Source of the DNA: CAVVSD01 sp963757125
Lineage (GTDB): Bacteria; Actinomycetota; Thermoleophilia; Solirubrobacterales; Solirubrobacteraceae
Reading direction: 5' to 3'
Length of the DNA: 64,000 nt
Assembly: GCA_963757125.1 (NCBI GenBank)
Contig: CAVWQP010000006.1
Location: forward strand, 248,001-312,000
Position numbers and translations under genes: made by a program. Each line of letters opens with the position of its first letter. Position 1 is the stretch's first letter. Positions 60,219 to 64,000 of the stretch are shown here, piece by piece. The notes under the pieces are model-generated. The model was not told the DNA's origin, made no database searches, and saw only the letters and a program-made list of their open reading frames with translations.

Positions 60219-60231
60219 GGCCGCAGCGCGC

Positions 60232-60993
60232 CTACGCCATCGCCGGCTGACGCCCGGCGCCGAGCCCGTCGCGCCGCGCGACCACGGCGATCCACGCGAG
60301 CCCGCCGATCATCATCGCCACGCTCCACAGCTGCGCCGCGGTGAGCCCGGCGAACGAGTCGCCGTTGCGGCGGATGAACTCCACGAGGAACCGCTCCAAC
60401 CCTCCGAGCACGAGGTACAGGGCGAAGATCACACCGGGGCGCACGCGGTCGCGCAGGTGCCACAGGCCCAGCGCCAGGATGCCCATCGCGAACGTCTCGT
60501 AGATCGGCGTGGGGTGGACCTCGGTCGTCGTCGGGACCGTGCCGTCCGGGTACGCCATCGCCCACGGCAGGCTCGACGCCGTCCCGTAGTCGCCGTCGCC
60601 CGACACCTGGCAGCCGATCCGGCCGATCGCGTACCCGAGCGGGATGCAGATCCCGGCGATGTCGGCGAGGTACAGGTTCCGGAAGCCGCGCCACTGCGCC
60701 CAGACGAGCATGAAGACCACGCCGCCGAGGAGCCCGCCGTACCAGACGAGCCCCGACCCGCTGACGAGGCCGGAGAACGTGAAGTCGGCCCCGTGCTGGA
60801 TGACGTAGTAGAGCTTCGCCCCGATCAGCCCGCCGGCGACCGCGACGAGCACCATCTCGTACGCCCACTCCTCCGGCCGGCCGAGCTCCTTCAGGCGCCG
60901 GGCGGTGACCATGCCCCAGGCGATGAAGTTCAGCGCGAAGAAGATCCCGAAGGTCTTCAGCGAGATGCCGAAGACGTCGATGGAGGGCTGCAC
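60232..60993 (-). CDS. lgt: Prolipoprotein diacylglyceryl transferase Lgt
   Basis: A 253-residue membrane protein with about seven helices. It has the conserved HGADF-type loop after KLYYVIQ, the signature region GYAIGRIGCQVSGDGDYG (where the classical enzyme reads GRIGNFxNGE), HPTPIYE, and GLERFLVEFIRRN near the C-terminus. It transfers diacylglycerol to the lipobox Cys of prelipoproteins. The GRIGCQxSGDGDYG variant marks a divergent subgroup. GTG 60993 is 7 bases after TAGGGT. Confidence 0.85.
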   Translation of the reverse strand: MQPSIDVFGISLKTFGIFFALNFIAWGMVTARRLKELGRPEEWAYEMVLVAVAGGLIGAKLYYVIQHGADFTFSGLVSGSGLVWYGGLLGGVVFMLVWAQWRGFRNLYLADIAGICIPLGYAIGRIGCQVSGDGDYGTASSLPWAMAYPDGTVPTTTEVHPTPIYETFAMGILALGLWHLRDRVRPGVIFALYLVLGGLERFLVEFIRRNGDSFAGLTAAQLWSVAMMIGGLAWIAVVARRDGLGAGRQPAMA

Positions 60994-61000
60994 GGCCCGA

Positions 61001-61006
61001 ACCCTA
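61001..61006 (-). promoter_or_regulatory. -10-like element TAGGGT for lgt
   Basis: TAGGGT 7 bases before GTG 60993; leaderless arrangement. Confidence 0.42.
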
Positions 61007-61025
61007 GCTGGGGACTGGGCGGTTG

Positions 61026-61031
61026 TAAGGT
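61026..61031 (+). promoter_or_regulatory. -10-like element TAAGGT for nudC
   Basis: TAAGGT ends 9 bases before ATG 61041. The two outward promoters of lgt and nudC lie within a 47-base intergenic gap. Confidence 0.4.
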
Positions 61032-61040
61032 CCCGGAGCG

Positions 61041-61949
61041 ATGGGCGCCAACACGTTCGCCGGAGGGACGCTGGACCGGGTCGGCGAGCACCGCGCCGAC
61101 GAGGACTGGGTCCGCGCACGCCTGACCGATCCTGCCGCTCGCGCCGTCGTCGTCGGCCGCGAGGGAGTCCTCGTGGTGGACGGCGACGAGCCGGCCGCCG
61201 CGCTGCTGTCGCCGACGCTGGACGACACGCCGACGCTGCTCGGCCTCCAGGGCGACACGCCGATCTTCGTGATCGGCCTCGACGAGATCGACCGCCCGCC
61301 GGGGACGCGCGTCGCCGGGCTGCGCGAGACCTCGGCGGCACTGCCGGGCGCCGACGCCGCGCTGCTCGCCTACGCCACCGCGCTCACCGAGTGGCAGCGG
61401 CGCTCGCGGTTCTGCGGCGTCTGCGGCTCGCCCAACCGCCAGGCGGAGGCCGGCCACCTCATGGTCTGCACCGCCCACGGTCACCAGCACCATCCGCGGA
61501 CCGACCCGGTGATCATCGTGCTCGTCACCGACGGGGAGGACCGCGCGCTCATGGGCCGCCAGGCGATCTGGCCGGCGAAGCGCTGGTCGTGCCTCGCCGG
61601 GTTCGTCGAGCCGGGCGAGTCGCTCGAGGAGGCCGTCGCGCGCGAGGTCGACGAGGAGTCCGGCGTCGCCGTCTCCGACGTGACCTACATCTCCAGCCAG
61701 CCGTGGCCGTTCCCCGCGAACCTCATGCTCGGCTTCCACGCGACGTACGCGGGCGGGGAGCCGACCACGCGCGACGCGGAGCTCGAGGCGGTCCGCTGGT
61801 TCTCGCGCGAGGAGATCGTCACCGCGCACGCCGCGCCCGACATCCCGTGGACCCCGGAGCAGCGCGAGCCGCCCGCGGGCATCGACTTCTGGCTGCCGCC
61901 GCGCGAGGCCATCGCGCGCCAGCTCGTGGCGGCCTGGGCCGAGCGATGA
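61041..61949 (+). CDS. nudC: NAD(+) diphosphatase NudC
   Basis: A 302-residue Nudix hydrolase. The zinc-ribbon begins FCGVCGS; its second half has Cys and His (MVCTAHGHQHHPRTDP) where typical NudC has two further Cys. The Nudix box GFVEPGESLEEAVAREV followed by EESGV sits near residue 186, and the NADH-specific SQPWPFPANLM segment follows. It cleaves NAD(H) to AMP and NMN(H) and removes NAD caps from RNA in characterised homologs. Its stop overlaps the sulfurtransferase start (ATGA). Confidence 0.94.
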   Translation: MGANTFAGGTLDRVGEHRADEDWVRARLTDPAARAVVVGREGVLVVDGDEPAAALLSPTLDDTPTLLGLQGDTPIFVIGLDEIDRPPGTRVAGLRETSAALPGADAALLAYATALTEWQRRSRFCGVCGSPNRQAEAGHLMVCTAHGHQHHPRTDPVIIVLVTDGEDRALMGRQAIWPAKRWSCLAGFVEPGESLEEAVAREVDEESGVAVSDVTYISSQPWPFPANLMLGFHATYAGGEPTTRDAELEAVRWFSREEIVTAHAAPDIPWTPEQREPPAGIDFWLPPREAIARQLVAAWAER

Positions 61950-62749
61950 CGGTCCTGGCGGCGGCCGACGCGCTGCCGGCGGGCGCGCGGCTGCTCGACG
62001 TCCGCTGGGAGCTCGGCGGTCCGAACGGCCGTCCCGCCTACCTCGAGGGCCACCTTCCCGGCGCGGTGTTCGTCGACCTCGACGCCGACCTCTCCTCCCA
62101 CGGCCCGCCCGAGGAGGGCCGTCACCCGCTCCCCGGGCTGCGCGAGCTGCAGGCCGCCGCGCGCGGCTGGGGGCTGAACGACGGCGACCGCGTGGTCGTC
62201 TACGACGGCGGCTCGGGCCTCGGCGCCGCCCGCGCGTGGTGGACACTGCGGTGGGGCGGCGTGGAGGACGTGCGGATCCTCGACGGCGGCCTGCCCGCCT
62301 GGCAGGGCGAGCTGGAGACCGGCGAGGTGATCACCGCGCCCGGCGACATCGTGCTGACCGGCGGCGGCATGCCGACGCTCGGCCCCGACGAGGCCGCGGC
62401 CCTCGCGCACGACGGCGTGCTGCTCGACGCCCGGGCGCCCGAGCGCTTCCGCGGCGAGATCGAGCCGTACGACCGCGTCCCGGGCCACATCCCGGGCGCG
62501 CGCAACGCGCCCGCGACCGGGAACCTCGGCCCCGACGGCCGCTACCTGCCGCCGGCGGAGCTCAAGGCCCGCTACGAGGCGCTGGGCGTCCGCGACGGCG
62601 TCGAGGTCGGCGCCTACTGCGGCTCGGGGATCTCCGCCGTGCAGGACATCGTCGCGCTGCAGCTCGCCGGGTACGACGCTGTGCTGTACCCGGGCTCCTG
62701 GTCGGCGTGGGCGTCGGACCCCGACCGCCCGGTCGCCACCGGCGAGTAG
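61946..62749 (+). CDS. sseA: Two-domain rhodanese sulfurtransferase (3-mercaptopyruvate type)
   Basis: A 267-residue protein with an inactive N-terminal rhodanese domain (YLEGHLPGAVFVDLDADLS) and an active C-terminal one with catalytic Cys in AYCGSGISA near residue 225. The CGSG loop favours 3-mercaptopyruvate over thiosulfate as sulfur donor. ATG 61946 overlaps nudC, so the two are cotranscribed. It ends one base from the convergent Usp-like gene. Confidence 0.88.
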   Translation: MTVLAAADALPAGARLLDVRWELGGPNGRPAYLEGHLPGAVFVDLDADLSSHGPPEEGRHPLPGLRELQAAARGWGLNDGDRVVVYDGGSGLGAARAWWTLRWGGVEDVRILDGGLPAWQGELETGEVITAPGDIVLTGGGMPTLGPDEAAALAHDGVLLDARAPERFRGEIEPYDRVPGHIPGARNAPATGNLGPDGRYLPPAELKARYEALGVRDGVEVGAYCGSGISAVQDIVALQLAGYDAVLYPGSWSAWASDPDRPVATGE

Positions 62750-62750
62750 C

Positions 62751-63206
62751 TCAGCTCTCGACGAGCCCGTAGCGCGACACGAGGTGTGTCACCGGCCGCT
62801 CGAACCGGTCGGCGAGCCGTCCGGGGAGGTCGCGCTCCAGCCAGTTCGACTCGCCCTTGGGGTAGGTCGAGACGACGATCTCGCCCGCTGCGAAGCCACG
62901 CAGGACGTCGTCCACGGCGGTGAGAGGGTCGCTGTCGCCGATCTCGCCCGTCGCGGCCACCCCGGAGCCCCGCAGCTGCTCGAGCGCGACGTCGAGCCGG
63001 ACCTGCGCCGCCTCGATCGCCGGGTCGATGTCGGAGACGAGGTGCCGCAGACGGCTGTTCAGCGCGGGCGCGACGACGTGCACCCGTCCCGTCGCACCCG
63101 CGCGCTCGCGGACGGCGTCGAGGACATCGGGGCACGGGCAGGTGCGGTTGGCCACCAGCAGGACGTCGCTGTCGGCCTCGTCGCGAGGCGTGGGTGAGTC
63201 GGTCAT
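62751..63206 (-). CDS. Universal-stress-like small protein
   Basis: A 151-residue alpha/beta protein: DVLLVANRTCPCPDVLDAVRERA, VHVVAPALNSRLRHLVSD and EIVVSTYPKGESNWLERDLPGRL. The last segment resembles actinobacterial UspA-like proteins that lack the ATP-binding GxxG(x9)G motif. It is probably cytosolic; role unknown. It lies 30 bases downstream of the dehydrogenase gene on the same strand. Confidence 0.65.
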   Translation of the reverse strand: MTDSPTPRDEADSDVLLVANRTCPCPDVLDAVRERAGATGRVHVVAPALNSRLRHLVSDIDPAIEAAQVRLDVALEQLRGSGVAATGEIGDSDPLTAVDDVLRGFAAGEIVVSTYPKGESNWLERDLPGRLADRFERPVTHLVSRYGLVES

Positions 63207-63236
63207 GACCCGTGCGTCCGACGACGCGCGGGAACG

Positions 63237-64000
63237 TTACTTCCGCGGCCCCATGTCGAGCGTCGCGAGCGCCGCGGCGAGGACCTTGTCCTCGCCCGGC
63301 AGCGTCGCGTTCTCGAGGTTCTTCGCGTACGGCATCGGGACCTCGGCCATCCCGACGCGCTCGACCGGCGCGTCGAGGTCGTCGAAGCACGCGTGCTGCA
63401 CGCGCGCAGCGATCTCCGCCGTCACGCCGTAGCTCGGCCAGCCCTCCTCGACGCACAGCACGCGGTTGGTCCGGGCGACGGACTCGGCGACCGTCTCCAC
63501 GTCGAGCGGGCGCAGCGAGCGCAGGTCGACGACCTCCGCCTCGATCTCGTGCTCGGAGGCCAGCTGCTCGGCCACCTTCAGCGCGCGGACGGTCGCGTAG
63601 GAGTGCGAGACGATCGTCAGGTCGGTCCCCTCGCGCGCGATCTCCGCGCGCCCGATCGGGGTGGTGAAGTCCTCGTCGAGCGGGACCTCGCCCTTCTCCT
63701 TGTAGATCGGGAGGTTCTCGATGACGAGCACCGGGTCCTCGTCGCGGATCGCGGCCTTCAGCAGCCCCTTCGCGTCGCGCGGGTTCGACGGCGCGACGAC
63801 CTTGAGCCCGGGCACGTGGGCGAACCAGCCCTCGAAGCTCTGCGAGTGCTGCGCGGTGAGCTGGTTGCCGGCGCCGTTGGGCGTGCGGATGACGAGCGGG
63901 CAGCCGGCCTCGCCGCCGAACATGTACCGGATCTTCGCCGCGTGGTTCACGATCTGGTCCATCGCGATGAGGATGAAGTTCAGCGTCATGATCTCGACGA
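63237..64000 (-). CDS. 2-oxoacid (pyruvate-type) dehydrogenase E1 component beta subunit, 5' partial
   Basis: The frame continues off the window's right edge (preceding codons read VEI), so the N-terminal part is missing. Visible: EIMTLNFILIAMDQIVNHAAKIRY, PLVIRTPNGAGNQLTAQHSQSFEGWFAHVPGL, VVAPSNPRDAKGLLKAAI and EVVDLRSLRPLD, all standard for the E1 beta (transketolase central/C-terminal) fold. It partners an E1 alpha, presumably encoded just outside, in pyruvate or branched-chain 2-oxoacid oxidation. Pyruvate is favoured by the HSQSFEGWFAHVPGL wording. Confidence 0.9.
   Translation of the reverse strand, partial: VEIMTLNFILIAMDQIVNHAAKIRYMFGGEAGCPLVIRTPNGAGNQLTAQHSQSFEGWFAHVPGLKVVAPSNPRDAKGLLKAAIRDEDPVLVIENLPIYKEKGEVPLDEDFTTPIGRAEIAREGTDLTIVSHSYATVRALKVAEQLASEHEIEAEVVDLRSLRPLDVETVAESVARTNRVLCVEEGWPSYGVTAEIAARVQHACFDDLDAPVERVGMAEVPMPYAKNLENATLPGEDKVLAAALATLDMGPRK

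Noticed and set aside
1..64000. CRISPR array, insertion sequence, prophage or replication origin
   Set aside because: No regularly spaced repeats, transposase, integrase, phage structural gene or DnaA-box cluster was found in the window.

Overview
The window is high-GC DNA (roughly 70 percent or more by eye) with dense coding on both strands, many GTG starts, 1-4 base stop/start overlaps and many genes whose start codon lies about 6-9 bases after a TANNNT element, as in leaderless transcripts. Gene content (F420-type luciferase-like oxidoreductases, an LPxTG wall-anchored protein, Rex, K+-independent H+-pyrophosphatase, LtrA, paired APC/TrkA potassium genes, a bacterial Pnkp/Hen1 RNA-repair pair) points to an actinomycete. 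A Thermoleophilia/Solirubrobacterales-like lineage is my best guess, not something the sequence proves. No insertion sequence, prophage, CRISPR array or replication origin was seen, and no gap longer than about 300 bases lacks a gene.

Layout. 0-4.2 kb: a partial HD-GYP phosphodiesterase, an Rrf2 regulator divergent from an NAD(P)-binding protein with two matched operators between them, then a TetR/MFS efflux pair with a palindromic operator. 4.2-25.3 kb: a mosaic of cell-surface polysaccharide genes (five glycosyltransferases, a secreted glycoside hydrolase, an O-antigen-ligase-type polymerase and a Wzx-like flippase) interleaved with two oxidative catabolic blocks. The first block has tandem luciferase-like paralogs, a cupin, a double EthD protein and a flavoprotein dehydrogenase. 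The second has a luciferase-like enzyme plus hydrolase, divergent from an esterase, a degenerate RibB-like protein and a flavin reductase. A GGDEF-EAL protein and MsrB lie among them. 25.3-30.8 kb: a tightly coupled run: LPxTG protein, tsaE-tsaB-rimI-tsaD (tRNA t6A synthesis), glutaredoxin-like protein, rex, a GCS2-type ligase and a small acidic protein.

30.8-41.2 kb: hppA, with a structured leader and an apparent one-base frameshift; a ribbon-helix-helix regulator / DUF4097 / ABC exporter operon with an autoregulatory-looking operator; and two APC-permease/universal-stress fusions followed by two TrkA proteins. 41-47 kb: a GlsB/YeaQ membrane protein, gnd, and the hen1-pnkp RNA-repair operon lying 23 bases behind a tRNA-Gln(CUG) gene on the same strand. 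47-64 kb: mostly housekeeping or export functions: GH3 beta-glucosidase, DUF5996 protein, quinone oxidoreductase, LtrA, a heterodimeric ABC exporter with one degenerate ATPase site, two PH-domain membrane proteins, fatty acid hydroxylase, Lgt, NudC, sulfurtransferase, a Usp-like protein and a partial 2-oxoacid dehydrogenase E1 beta.

Points deserving attention: the tRNA-Gln/hen1/pnkp arrangement; the RibB homolog that has lost its catalytic acidic loop; two apparent single-base insertions (hppA and the GGDEF-EAL gene) that are either assembly errors or real lesions; the recurrent TANNNT-N6-9-start architecture; and matched operators at 1.5, 4.2, 22.0 and 33.0 kb.
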